A DNA stretch of 64,000 bases. It comes from Trifolium pratense. Its lineage: Eukaryota > Streptophyta > Magnoliopsida > Fabales > Fabaceae. The notes beneath the pieces are model-generated. The model saw only the letters and a program-made list of their open reading frames with translations, did not search any database and was not told the origin of the DNA. Positions 11,201-21,532 of this stretch are shown one piece after another. Position 1 is the stretch's first letter; each line of letters opens with the position of its first letter. The position numbers were made by a program, and so were the translations under genes. Location of the stretch: contig NC_060062.1 of assembly GCF_020283565.1 (NCBI RefSeq), forward strand, positions 22,354,127-22,418,126, given 5' to 3'.

Positions 11201-12364
11201 TTTTAGTTGATTAAGAAATAAAATCGTAAAATATGTACATTATGTGTGTCGAAAACGAGATCACACTACTTGTATTTATAATGGTGGTACAATAAATACA
11301 TTGAATAACAATGAATAAGCACTAACCTACGAAGTTATATAATACTAGGAATACTAACAATACTAACAATTCATGTAAAAAAAAAAATACTAACAATCAA
11401 TCTAAGAAGTTGCTACACTTAAAGGAATATCTGCAGGTTCTTAATTCTAACACACCTCTTCAAGCCGGATCATACATGTCATAAAATAAACAGAAGAGAG
11501 ATACTAATGTCCTAGACCATACAGTAAAATTTACTACCAAGTACTAAAATGTAAAAATAAATCAATGTCAGGTCTTATCTCAACATGAACAATTTCAAGT
11601 GGCATAATAAGTGTCCATTGTATCACACATTAGGAATTTAATTTATTTTCTAAATAATTTTGGTTACATTTTTAGTTAAAAATAAAACAGTTTCACATGC
11701 GTTGCGTCCTTGTGAGCATAACTAAGTTGGTACGGACATTGTTATATGTAGCGGTTGTAGTTCGAATCCCGGACACGGACGCTCCATTTATTCACCTTTA
11801 AGCCTGAAATTCTAGGCATTAGGATTAAGGCTATTTGACAAAAATAAAAAATTGAGACATAACATTTTTACTGTATTATTGATTATTTTTTCCCCTTAGG
11901 TTGATTATAAACAACAATTATTAACTACCTAAAAAAAACAACAACAATTATCATTATTAGGATTGTAAACTGTTGGTACGAGAATTGGGACATCATGGTA
12001 CAAAGACATGAAAAACGAGAAAACAAGATACATGACAAAACAGAACAGAAAAAAGTACAATACAAAAAAAAATAAAAAAGAAACAGAAGAAAATTGAAAC
12101 CTGAGGAGCACTTTGGTTGGAACATGATCCAAAGGCAATTCTAGAGACAAGATGTTCGCGCTTATTGTGAGTGTCGGAAGCGGTTATGGTGGTTGAAACG
12201 GTTAGTATTCCGATAAAAAGGAGAAAACACCGCCATAGCCACCGCCGATGACATTGATCGACACCCATTTGGCCAAAAATAATACTAATGGCTTTGAGTA
12301 CAATTCTTTCTGAGAGATCAGAAAAAAAGGACCTTTCTTTTTTATCAGAATTTGAGACCCACAA
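8274..12364 (-). CDS. PhoD-type alkaline phosphatase / metallophosphoesterase, nine exons
   Basis: Exons by GT-AG borders and continuous frame: 12101-12364, 10514-10741, 10301-10422, 9891-9951, 9513-9653, 9264-9371, 8880-9108, 8538-8789, 8274-8356. Together they encode 495 residues. PhoD metal-site motifs are present: GDNIYGD (106-112), GTWDDHDYG (167-175), [10 protein letters not shown] (about 228-237) and SGDVHFGE (316-323), which carry the Asp, His and Asn ligands of the di-metal centre. An N-terminal hydrophobic segment (about 44-62) is a probable signal or anchor. A second hydrophobic stretch near the C-terminus (about 458-486), ending in KRKHE, looks like a membrane anchor. The predicted activity is release of phosphate from phosphate esters in the secretory pathway or at a membrane; the substrate is unknown. 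Met33 (12268) is a good alternative start because it sits just before the signal segment. All nine exons are intact. Confidence 0.88.
9973..10178. mobile_element. MITE in PhoD intron 3
   Basis: Inverted ends (gcatgtttgaatt, and atccaaacag on the right) bound about 205 bp. The interior has the gtttatgaaaacaacttatg and cataaactctcc blocks typical of a frequent legume MITE. It lies wholly inside the intron between the exons at 10301 and 9951, so it does not disturb coding. Confidence 0.6.
10742..12100. repeat. Repeat-bearing first intron of the PhoD gene
   Basis: This 1.36-kb intron contains a repeat at about 10855-11035 with alternating ctgctatagc and ctattagacaacac blocks, present twice in diverged form. 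It also contains a SINE-like unit at about 11711-11850, with an A-box-like actaagttggta, a B-box-like gttcgaatccc and an A-rich tail. No coding is seen. Confidence 0.5.
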
Positions 12365-12793
12365 TAAAAAGTGTTAACAAATAAAATAGGAAAATTTATT
12401 TTTAATTACTGTAGCACTATCTTTTAATATAAAAAAACATTATTTTGAATATAATTTTTTTGAAAAATTTAAATTATTAACATTGTTTTTACAGTACATT
12501 TTAAAATTTCTAATGTTCTGATACATTAGGTAATTAAGTTGATAGATAAATGAGAATGTTTTTGAAAGAAATATTTTTTCTATCATTAAAAAATTATAAT
12601 AATAAATATTGTTTATTAAAACTGTAAAAAAATAATTTTTAATTTTTTTTTTAATTTGAATTCCTCATAGTCAATATTGATTTTTTTTTAAGAAAAAATG
12701 TAAAAATATTATAAATAAATAAGTTTCCTCGACTCGAATACCACAATTCACATGTTAACCCGCAAATGTGTAATACCGCAAAAATTGAAAACA
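12365..12793. other. AT-rich flank upstream of the PhoD gene
   Basis: This should hold the PhoD promoter. The DNA is more than 75 percent A+T by eye, so no single TATA element can be picked out with confidence. Confidence 0.35.
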
Positions 12794-12815
12794 GTTCGCA
12801 TTCTAGAATGCGAAC
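12794..12815. repeat. Perfect 22-bp palindrome
   Basis: gttcgcattctagaatgcga followed by ac is its own reverse complement. The same word occurs, slightly changed, in a 25-bp tandem pair at 14581-14630. Confidence 0.8.
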
Positions 12816-13817
12816 TAGTTTACCATATATATATATATATTTTTTTTATTTCCTTCATTTTATAAGGTGTAATATTGGCGGTGGTTCTGCAAGTGCACAT
12901 AATCGCTACTAAGTAATAAAGTGATAAGTTATCGTTCTTCACAGAGATTGTGTCAAAGTTACTAGTTTCGCTTAAGAATAAACGTAGTTGCCTTCGCTTT
13001 GTGTATTTAAGAAGGTATCTTTGCGGGTACTTTAGTAAATTGCAGGAAATAAATGCAGAAAATAAATGACTGAAAAGTAAACGTTGTGTGTGTGACCACA
13101 CGTGATGATTAAGTGTGGTCGGATCCCTCCCTTACTTCTACTTGGTGGCTCAATTATTTCCCTCTATAAGGATTTAGATTGAAAATAGGTTTGAAACAAT
13201 ATCTATTCTTATTTCTATTACAAGCTTTTACAGAGCCTAGTTAAAGGTTATCTTATCTTTATTTAGACACCCTGATCCAGAACTCCACTTTTTCGTTTAA
13301 ACTATGGTCTCATCGCCCTGGGGACCCCTAAATTATAAGCTGTCACGTGTGCCTAAAACTAGTCACCTACCCACAGGCATACTCTGCAAGGTAGAAATTA
13401 TCTTTCTTTCCAATCCTATACTAAGACGGCAGATACTGAATTTAATGGTCTCATGTAGGCCTTAATATCCTTTGGCCGGGATTACTAGCTTCGTTTCCTA
13501 TGCGATATCTACTAGGTCCTTAAATTTTATTCTAATGTGATCAATATTAAAATAACTAAAACTAGACAACAAAAAAGTTTGAATAGAAATAACTAAAATT
13601 TATAAATATTATAAATACTACAACCAAACATTCGTAAGGGAGTTTCCTGACTCCACCTAACCTAGAAAAATAAATTACAAAGACAGAAAGAAAAGAACAT
13701 TGTTGGCCTTAGAGTTACTTGGTCTCCTTGCCTTCTCCTTAGAGTTCTCCTAACCCTCTTGTGAATATTGAATTGTTCTCAATATTTCTAAATGAATAAT
13801 TGTGAAGGAGGAAGACT

Positions 13818-13827
13818 CTATTTATAG
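13818..13827 (-). promoter_or_regulatory. TATA box of the solo LTR
   Basis: The minus strand reads CTATAAATAG about 26 bp downstream of the palindromic cassette, where an LTR promoter would be expected. Confidence 0.5.
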
Positions 13828-13852
13828 TCTTACAGCTGTGTTTGAGTTTTTT

Positions 13853-14071
13853 CCGCGCCTCCATCGTACCCATCGTGGCCACGATGGATCCTATCGTGGT
13901 ACGATGAAAGATTTACTCGGGATTTTCTGCTTATTTTTCAAATCATCATCGTGCCACGATGACAAGCCATCGTGTCACGATGGTAAAGATTTTCAGCAGA
14001 TTTTCTTCAATTTTATCAGTCTTCTCATCGCGCCACGCCCAGACTCATCGTGGGTACGATGGTGCGCTGCT
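13853..14071 (-). repeat. Palindromic cassette of the CATCGTGxCACGATG type
   Basis: At least five copies of a short palindrome (atcgtggccacgat, atcgtgccacgat, atcgtgtcacgat and variants) lie within about 220 bp of otherwise AT-rich DNA. Spacers are 10-40 bp and share little. The open frames that cross it have no protein-like features. Confidence 0.7.
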
Positions 14072-14230
14072 TAATTCCATTTTTTGCCCTTTTTTGCTGT
14101 TTTTTCCACTTTTCTTGTTTATGGTCCTTGTGTCTTCACTTTTCCCGATATTTACTTGTTTTTGGTCTTTATTTACTATAGAAACTATTCTAATCTACTA
14201 CTAAAAACGTCATAAAATTGGCTGTCATCA

Positions 14231-15347
14231 AATATCAATATATCATGATTTAAATTGTATTAATTTTGAGAGATTAACTATATCTGTATCTTTTTCATTC
14301 ATAGAAAATTCAATACCTTCCTAATATATTTTAAGCAAATCATTGATCTATAGAAAATATTATACGTTTTTTTCTTCTTCTGTTTCTTTTTCTCCCCACT
14401 GATCATGTCAATCTCAGTAAAACTGATGCACCAAACGAGAAAGTAAATTATATAAATAAAGGCAAATATAAATTCACATTAAATAGCAAACTGTATTTTA
14501 GTTCACATTAATTCTAGGTTGTGAACTGTGTTTTAGTTCACACTCTAAATAACGAGTAACAATATTTTATACTAGGGGTGCAAACAGAGTTCGCATCCTA
14601 GAATGCAAACAGAGTTCGCATCCTAGAATGCAAACTCTTTTTTTCATAATTTTTTCATTCATTAGGGGTGCAGACGTTGAGTTTGAGCTAAAATTATTGT
14701 CACTTGCAACTTGGAGTGCGAAAATTGCTTGCATTCTAGAAAACGAGAAGGTTAGTTTGATCATTTCATGAAGTGACTGAGGTATTTCAAGGGGCGCGAA
14801 AAGTACCATTCACATAATGATTGAATATTGGGCCGAACAAGTTTGAGCTTGATATGGACCAGAATTTGGCTTATTTCCTAGTATGAAAAATTCTCAACCC
14901 ACCCCCTGAATTTCTCTTTTCACTTTGGAAAACATTTTGCAATTTTTTTTTTAGTGTAAATTTTGGTAAACACTTTGGAACATATTTTTCTGAAATTTTG
15001 GAGGTGAAAAATAAACATGAGGGGTGGGTTGATAAATTTTTCACGGAGTATTGTAGAAGCTGGGTCTGACTGTCTGTGCATAAGAACACGCCTATTCACA
15101 ACCAATCAATATTTAGCATATAAATAATTACTGTTTATTTATATCTATAATTAATATTGAATATTAACTATAACTATTTCTTCAAAAAAACAAACTATAA
15201 CTATTGTATTGTAATAATAGCATTTAATATAAATGAAGGAGAGAAAAGAGTGGCCGAGAGCCAAGAGATTTTGAGGAGAGAGAAATGTAAATAACTTTGA
15301 CTTATTAATAATAGATTGCATCATACATCAAATCTTCACTTCCAAAT
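14231..15347. other. Intergenic region with a small tandem repeat
   Basis: A 25-bp unit (caaacagagttcgcatccta plus gaatg) occurs twice in direct repeat at 14581-14630. A diverged part of it recurs near 14725. No gene is recognised. Confidence 0.45.
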
Positions 15348-15363
15348 AAAAGATTACCGGAAG

Positions 15364-15397
15364 AAGGGCTCATAGCCCTCTTTGTAACAAAAAAAAC
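15364..15397 (+). mobile_element. Extremely 5'-truncated LINE tail in an SPH 5' leader
   Basis: The 34 bases end in ccctctttgtaacaaaaaaa and are flanked by near-identical 16-bp direct repeats, aaaagattaccggaag (15348-15363) and aaaagattacgggaag (15398-15413). The tail resembles the LINE 3' end at about 18700-18728 (catctttttgtaaccaaaaa). It sits just before the start codon at 15419. Confidence 0.6.
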
Positions 15398-15418
15398 AAA
15401 AGATTACGGGAAGGTGCA

Positions 15419-15820
15419 ATGTCTCAATTTATCCAAAAAGTTATCTTGCTATTTGTGTTAATGTTGTTATTGGTGCAAAATATTAATGGAGTTCGTGTGA
15501 ATATTATGAACTCTTTGGAAGGTAACTTGAACTTGACCGTCCATTGCAAATCTAAAGATGATGATCTTGGAATTCATCATCTACGTCATGGTGGTAACTT
15601 TGGTTGGAAATTTGAACCTAATTTTTTTGGCGGGACACTATTCTACTGTTCCTTCGCATGGAATCATGAACGACATTATTTTGATATATACCAAAGCGAT
15701 GATTACGATAAAACTGATTGTGATAATTGCAATTGGAATATATTCAAATTAGGTCCATGCAGACATCAAGAACCAATGGATCCTATATGCTTTCCTTGGA
15801 ATGAACAAAAAACAATGTAA
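15419..15820 (+). CDS. S1/SPH-family secreted cysteine-rich peptide (copy 1)
   Basis: A single-exon gene for 133 residues. There is a signal peptide (about 1-24, cut near NING), a sequon at Asn38, and the family block CKSKDDDLG (43-51). The LFYCSF stretch, FDIY, and the C-x2-C...C pattern follow, with Cys at 43, 77, 101, 104, 114 and 124. This matches the plant self-incompatibility S1 protein homologue (SPH) family of small secreted beta-sandwich proteins. Poppy S1 proteins are the pistil self-incompatibility determinants; most SPHs in other plants have no known function, and legumes carry many. The start ATG lies in the context GGTGCAATG shared with the copy at 36263. A LINE tail inserted 22 bp upstream probably altered the leader. 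Intact, and most like the copies at 36263 and 58085. Confidence 0.88.
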   Translation: MSQFIQKVILLFVLMLLLVQNINGVRVNIMNSLEGNLNLTVHCKSKDDDLGIHHLRHGGNFGWKFEPNFFGGTLFYCSFAWNHERHYFDIYQSDDYDKTDCDNCNWNIFKLGPCRHQEPMDPICFPWNEQKTM

Positions 15821-16606
15821 TGCATAGTTTTAATTTTAATAAACGTTGTTCTCCAGAATAGAGAACTTGATGTATCGTCTTAAATCTTCTTAGTGGTATT
15901 GTTCAATTTATATTACTTATTATATGGAAAAAAGAATTATATGCATGCATGCCTATGAATCATATTCTTACTCTGTTCATATAAACATATAACATTTGCA
16001 TAACATCTTTAATAAATCATCTGGTTTCAATTATTCGTAAAAATGCTATATTGCACATATTAAGGATGATGGTTAATCTCAATATTTAATTTTTTTGGGA
16101 TTTTTTTTGCATTTTAGGGGTCGTTTTCTTTCGCCATTTATGGTTTCCATTTTTATATGGAATAGAAAATTCGAATGAAAATATGTACCAAAAAAAAATG
16201 AAAATACATTTTGTTGAATTGTTAAAAACATTTCAACGAATCCATTTTCAATTTTTTTTTTGAATTTAACCTTGCAATTGTAAAAAAATAAATTGATCAT
16301 TAACTGAGTTCTTTTTTGTTGTTGTTGTTGTTGAAGTGAATAAATTTTGTAAATGTGCCAAGTGTATTTAAAGATTAATGTTTTTTTTCTTCATATTTTT
16401 ACCTTTTTCATATTGGCATTGTTTGTAGATTCTCGTTATGCTGTCACAATTCATTCATGGAGGTTTGAATTATGAGTAGAACCTCATTGCCCTTTGAAGG
16501 GGGTTGAGATCATGCCATTTCCTTATGGTTTGATTCAGAGGGTGGCACCAAATTGTCTTTCCAACAACCTTATAGCGGCTTTGAGGAGAACACTTCATTT
16601 ATAGTG
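15821..16606. other. Intergenic DNA, no gene recognised
   Basis: AT-rich, with a short (gtt)n run near 16315-16333. The segment 16430-16600 is less AT-rich but has no convincing frame. Confidence 0.4.
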
Positions 16607-17483
16607 TGGTCCTCATAAATATTTAAAATTTTGTTTTTAGTCCCCAAAAATATTTTCATCAAATAATGGTCTTCTAAAATTTTCTGTTTCAAAAAATGGT
16701 CCTTGGTGTTAAGTGGCACGCTGATGTAGCCGTTTTTATAACGGGGCTTGATGATGTGGCATATATTGCTACTAATGAATTAAAATAATTAAATAAATCT
16801 AGAATACATATTTAATTTTTAAATAAAATTTTAAAAATAGTAAATTAAAATAAAAAAGAAATTAAAACCCTAAAGATAGAAATTGTTCAATAGATTGATC
16901 ACATCATCTTCTTCTTAAACCCCAAATCACTTTCATTTTGCACATGAAGGAACACGACATGACAGGACACGATGTATATGATTCCAAACGAATGAACTAG
17001 AACACAAATGAAAAAGAAGCAAAATGTAACAACAAAGCCTTTCGCAGCGAATTGGAGCAACAAATGCATATATGGTTTCAATGGCGACTTTTCCGTTTGA
17101 AACAGATTGTGAACGAAACGAATACCTCACATTTTCGAAGAAGCGAAAGACATGATGTAGGTCGGTCTAGGAAGAAGGTGATGGCTGCGGAAGGTTGTAA
17201 CGTTTAAGGAAGAAGGTGGTGGTGGTGAGGTGAAGAGAAAACCTTTAGGGATTTGGGATCCATTTTATTTCCATTTTTAATTATTTAAATAAGAAATGCC
17301 ACGTGAATATTAGTCATGAAGCCCAGTCATACAAAATGGCCACGTCATCGTGCCATAACAACGTCCGTTAACCAAACTTAATAGCAGGAACCATTTTTTG
17401 AAACGGAAAATTTTAGGGACACCATCATTCGAAGAAACTTTTTTGGGGGACTAAAAACGAAACTTGAATATTTATGACGACCA
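16607..17483. mobile_element. Long-TIR foldback element
   Basis: The ends TGGTCCTCATAAATATT and (reverse-complemented) TGGTCGTCATAAATATT begin imperfect inverted repeats extending about 180-200 bp (tttttagtcccc, then tttcaaaaaatggtcc, in both arms). The 877-bp element has a non-coding centre. Long inverted repeats suggest a Mutator-related non-autonomous element, but I could not read a 9-bp target duplication. Confidence 0.65.
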
Positions 17484-17754
17484 ATGATATATTTATCCCT
17501 TAGACCTATTTACTTGTCTTTCTTTGTTTTGTAATTTGAGACTTTTTACGCCAATGTTTTAAACTCGAGACATTTCTTGATGAGTGGTGGAGAAACAAGT
17601 ATGAATATGATCAGAATATGTAAAATTAACGGGGTAGTATTTTTCTAATATTTTCCAAAGAAATTTGGAATGATATCACTTGGGTTAATTATGAGCATTC
17701 AAGTCGGAAATGAGTCAGCCTTGGCCATATATTCTTTCTCGTTTTGCATCTGTG

Positions 17755-18099
17755 AGAGCATCCACAATGGAGAAATCCAATTTTCGGTACTTAAGTGGGT
17801 CTCGCATGTACACATCACTCATTTATAATTTTTTAATAATAGTACCTAATAAGTACTCAATCTCTCCAACCCAGCACCTCTTAAAAAATTCTAAACCGGT
17901 CCCACAAATAACTACACATTTCATCAATAACTCTACATATTTATAAATGGGTCCCACAAATTCTATTAAGTACTATGAGAGAGAGGGTGCTTATTTTAGA
18001 AGTGGTACCTATTTGGTACTAAAATGTGTTGTGCTCCAATGGTAGTACCTAATAAGTACCATGAGTACCTAATAGGTACTACACCATTGGAGATGGTCT
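17755..18099. mobile_element. MITE
   Basis: The terminal inverted repeats agagcatccacaatgg and ccattggagatggtct, plus internal direct copies of aatgg/tagtacctaataagtacc, bound about 345 bp of non-coding DNA. The ends match those of the element at 35751-35980. Confidence 0.65.
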
Positions 18100-18289
18100 G
18101 ATCTGTCTCCTCCACTCCACCGCATGCTTCAAATTGGATAGTTTAAACTACGATTTCTGGCATGGTTGGGAATTTTTTTATCGAAATTCCATGATGGGCG
18201 TCAAATATTTTTGCTTAATTAAATTGTTTAATTTCGGATAACAAAAAAATTTCCCTTCTCAGTTATTGAGCTTAAAGAGCTTAAACTAT

Positions 18290-18728
18290 GCGCGTAAAAT
18301 TGGCTCATGCGATGCGCTCCATGCTGAGATGTGGGGCATGTACATCGGAATGAATTTAGCTCGTAGGCAAGGAATTACCCATCTTCAAGTAGAAAGTGAT
18401 TCGAAGATGTTGGTCGACATGGTAACAGGAAACTGCAACGTTAACGGAAATATTCCTACTTTGATCAAGCGTATTCGTGATCTCAAGAACATGAATTGAC
18501 ATGTTCAGTTTAACCATACATGGCGAGAAGAAAACAGATCAGCTGATTGGTTAGCTAATTTCAGTCTAACTTTGAATTCTTTTGATTTGCATGTTCTAGA
18601 GAGTCCTCCTAGAGAACTCCAAAGTCTCATTTTTGATGATGTATCCGGCGCCTGCATGCCTCGGAGTGTTCACGTAGTGTTCTAGTTTCTTTTTTGGGCT
18701 CTGCCATCTTTTTGTAACCAAAAAAAAT
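18290..18728 (+). mobile_element. 5'-truncated L1-type LINE, RNase H-like end only
   Basis: The insertion is bounded by a perfect 14-bp direct repeat, agagcttaaactat (18276-18289 and 18729-18742), and ends in an A-run. It encodes the C-terminal plant RNase H-like domain (RVT_3 type). Visible motifs are DALHAEMWGMYIGMNLA and LQVESDSKMLVDMV (an acidic residue in each); after a TGA stop at 18497-18499 comes TWREENRSADWLAN. The in-frame stop makes it dead. Confidence 0.8.
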
Positions 18729-18742
18729 AGAGCTTAAACTAT

Positions 18743-19276
18743 ACCCCTCACGTGAGGATTTGGAAACTACAAATAGTGTTTTGAAGGCTCTTCCAACTTT
18801 CAGTTCAGTCAAACTACGAAATTAGGTATAATATCAATTGTGAATTAGTTCAAGTGATAAAAAGTTTTGGTTCTCTTAAATATATAGTTATGCTATAAAA
18901 AATTTGTTGTTTAGGCACAGTTAAATTGACAATAGGTAAAAATATTGATTTGCCACAGTTTAGACGTGGCTAAAATAATCTACTTTTTTCCAGCACACTA
19001 TTTTTTTTCATTCTCCCCTCTTCTTGTTGTTGTTACTCTCATTATTCTAAGCTTCATCTTCAACACCAACACCAAAACTTCATTCTTCATTCTCGATTTC
19101 GAAACTATTCTTCCATGGTTTTCCATAACCTTCGCTCTGGATTTCACTCACTTACTCTTTAGTCTCAATTTCACTAAATTTCCATAACCTTCGCTCTCGA
19201 TTTCACCCAATTTCACTAAATTTCATCTCAATTTCGCGAAACCTTCGCTCTCGATTTCCATAACCTTCACTCTTAA
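18743..19276. other. Intergenic DNA
   Basis: T- and C-rich text with repeats of ttcgctctcgatttc and tttcactaaatttc around 19080-19270, which look like short local duplications. No gene is recognised. Confidence 0.4.
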
Positions 19277-19400
19277 TGTTAAGAAGTCCCACATCGGCTG
19301 TGAGATGGCCCGGACAAGAGTTTGTAAGTAAGAGGCAATCCTCACCTTACAAGCCGGTTTTGTAAGGATGAGTTAGGCCCAATACCCATTTCTAAGATGG

Positions 19401-21532
19401 TGTAACACCCAAACCCCTTAACGCGTATTTATTAAATATAAATAAATAAAACACTTAAGAAAATTTAGGCGTCACGTGTTAATAATACAAACTACGGCAT
19501 AATTAATTTCATGCTAGCACAGCGGAATTAAAAGCGAATAATTATCATAATGTGTATCATACAATGATCATAATTGTTCACACAATATCCTTAGGCTCTA
19601 GGCCATATCAACAAGGATATTATGTTTACAACCCAAAAGATAGGATTAGCAAAGTACAATATGCCATCACGGGCTTAATACAATTCAACGAATAACCCGA
19701 CCCGGTAAATACCTAATCAGAGCAATTCTATACAACCCATCAAAAGAGATATACAAATATATCTAAAGGAGTAGTCTAGGCTAAACTCCTCACCAAAAAG
19801 CGCTACACTAAGCACGAGCACGAACAGTCCTCTAACTCTGATCGGGATCCTCAACCTGAGAACCTGAACCCCCAACGGTCCAGCACATAACACAAAGCAT
19901 GAGAGTTAGATCACATAATCAAAATATAAGTGCAAGTAAAAGGTACTTAAACACTCCATCAACAACAACAAGCATATTCATAATTTATAAACATGCATCA
20001 CCATTAATTACTCAATTACAAGTTCTAAACATGTATAATCAAGTACCAAATAATCAATCTACAATTCATTATACTTAGCCAAATTATATGTCACATATCA
20101 CTTATCAAGTAATGCACACATATAGCCTAATGCAACTCTAATGCTTCAACTTCATGAATGTCAATCCTAGACATTACTAATGCATGTGGTACCATCTTCT
20201 TTATTAGAGTATCTCACCTCTAATATCCTTCTTTATCGGATAAATATAATCCGATATACTTCTTTATTGGAATATCCAATATCCTATTTAATTCATGAAT
20301 GCATGTATATGTGTTCATGAATTCACTCACAAATAATTAGCATAAGCTCTTCATCTATTATGTGGAACACTATCCAACATACTTCATTATTAAGATTTAA
20401 CAAAACCTTAATATTCTTCATTTATTACTTCATACATGATTAACAATCTTCAACGAATAGCAATGAGCATTATAAGCATCAACAAGCATCAATAATCATG
20501 CAAGAGTATCATTAAACCAAGTTACAATTGCCTACAAGTAATGTAAAACATCAACAAAAAGTTGCAGAAACAGAGGCCTTCGCTAAGCGAAGGCTTAGCG
20601 AGACATGGCGAACCTCACCAGTAAGTCACCTGCTCATGGCGAGCATTGGCGAGCTTCAGCGAACTATTCGCTGAGCGAAGGCTTAGCGAGCCTACGCGAA
20701 CAACGCCAGAGACACACCTGCTCGTGGCGAGCTGCTCGCCACACGTTCGCTGAGCGAACCCTTCCTGTCAGGACAGTTCAAAACTTGCGATTTCTACACC
20801 AAATCACCCAAAAATCCCATTTTTCATGTTATAAATCCCAAAAGAGTTTGTATTCACACATAACAAACATAGATAAACACAAAAGGACAGTCCATTTCTC
20901 AGATCTACCTCATAAACATCGAAAAAGTAAGGATTGACACTTTTTCATCAAAACTCTCAAGAACACAAAGTTCTTGAGTTTAATCTGTTATAAAACTCGT
21001 TTTTATCTATTATTTTCGTTCATTAATCATGTTAAAAGCATGTTAAACATATTAAGAACCTTAGGAACGAATTCCATCAAGAAAATCCGATCTAAGCTAA
21101 AACGAAATTGGGGTGGAGGAAGTTCGGGTGAGGAGAAATCGACATTCTCCCCTTCCTCGGATCACCCACGATTAAGGAAACTACTCTTATACCTGGATTC
21201 AAAGAAAACTCGACGAAGATCTCGAATCTCTAGCTTTACTTCTTGCCCTAGCTCCTAAGCTCTCCTCTCTCCAACTCAAGAACACAAGAACTATGAGAAA
21301 ATGAAATGTTTCTCCCTTGCTTCATGGCCATATGGCCGCCCCACTCATGCTCACAAGGCCCATTGGGCCTCAAGCCCAATTGGCTTGGCCCAATAACACG
21401 TTAACTCTCACTACTCGCTTAATAACTAAAGTACTCGATAAATAACTCTAGTTATTAACTTAATTAAAATGTCACGTTAAATAAAATATTTTAACTCATT
21501 AAAATTAATAATATTAAAATTGGGTCGTTACA
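19401..21532 (-). repeat. 3' LTR of the Ty3/gypsy element
   Basis: A 2132-bp LTR with ends tgtaacaccc and gggtcgttaca. It contains the palindromic cassette at 20575-20762. The gag-pol stop codon lies inside its last 19 bp. Confidence 0.92.
20575..20762 (-). repeat. Palindromic cassette in the Ty3/gypsy 3' LTR
   Basis: Repeated units of ttcgctaagcgaa, ttcgctgagcgaa and gagctgctcgcc form a GC-rich island inside AT-rich LTR. The 5' LTR copy (33878-34083) differs by a 20-bp unit gain and a few base changes. No clear TATA box follows it on the minus strand, unlike the other cassettes. Confidence 0.7.

Larger units (their letters stand above)
12888..14230 (-). mobile_element. Probable solo LTR
   Basis: Read on the minus strand the segment begins TGATGACAGCC and ends TGCACTTGCA, that is TG...CA. 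It has a GC-rich palindromic cassette (13853-14071), a TATA box and a long leader, as in the segment at 1480-2508. No gag or pol sequence and no second LTR are present. No matching target duplication was found, so the limits are tentative. Confidence 0.45.

Noticed and set aside
13802..14204. Overlapping frames of 81-90 codons
   Set aside because: They cross the solo LTR cassette and have no recognisable protein features.
20605..21258. Open frames in the Ty3/gypsy LTR (and the same frames at 33908-34581)
   Set aside because: They lie in LTR sequence and cross the palindromic cassette. They are duplicated only because the LTR is duplicated, and there is no protein family.
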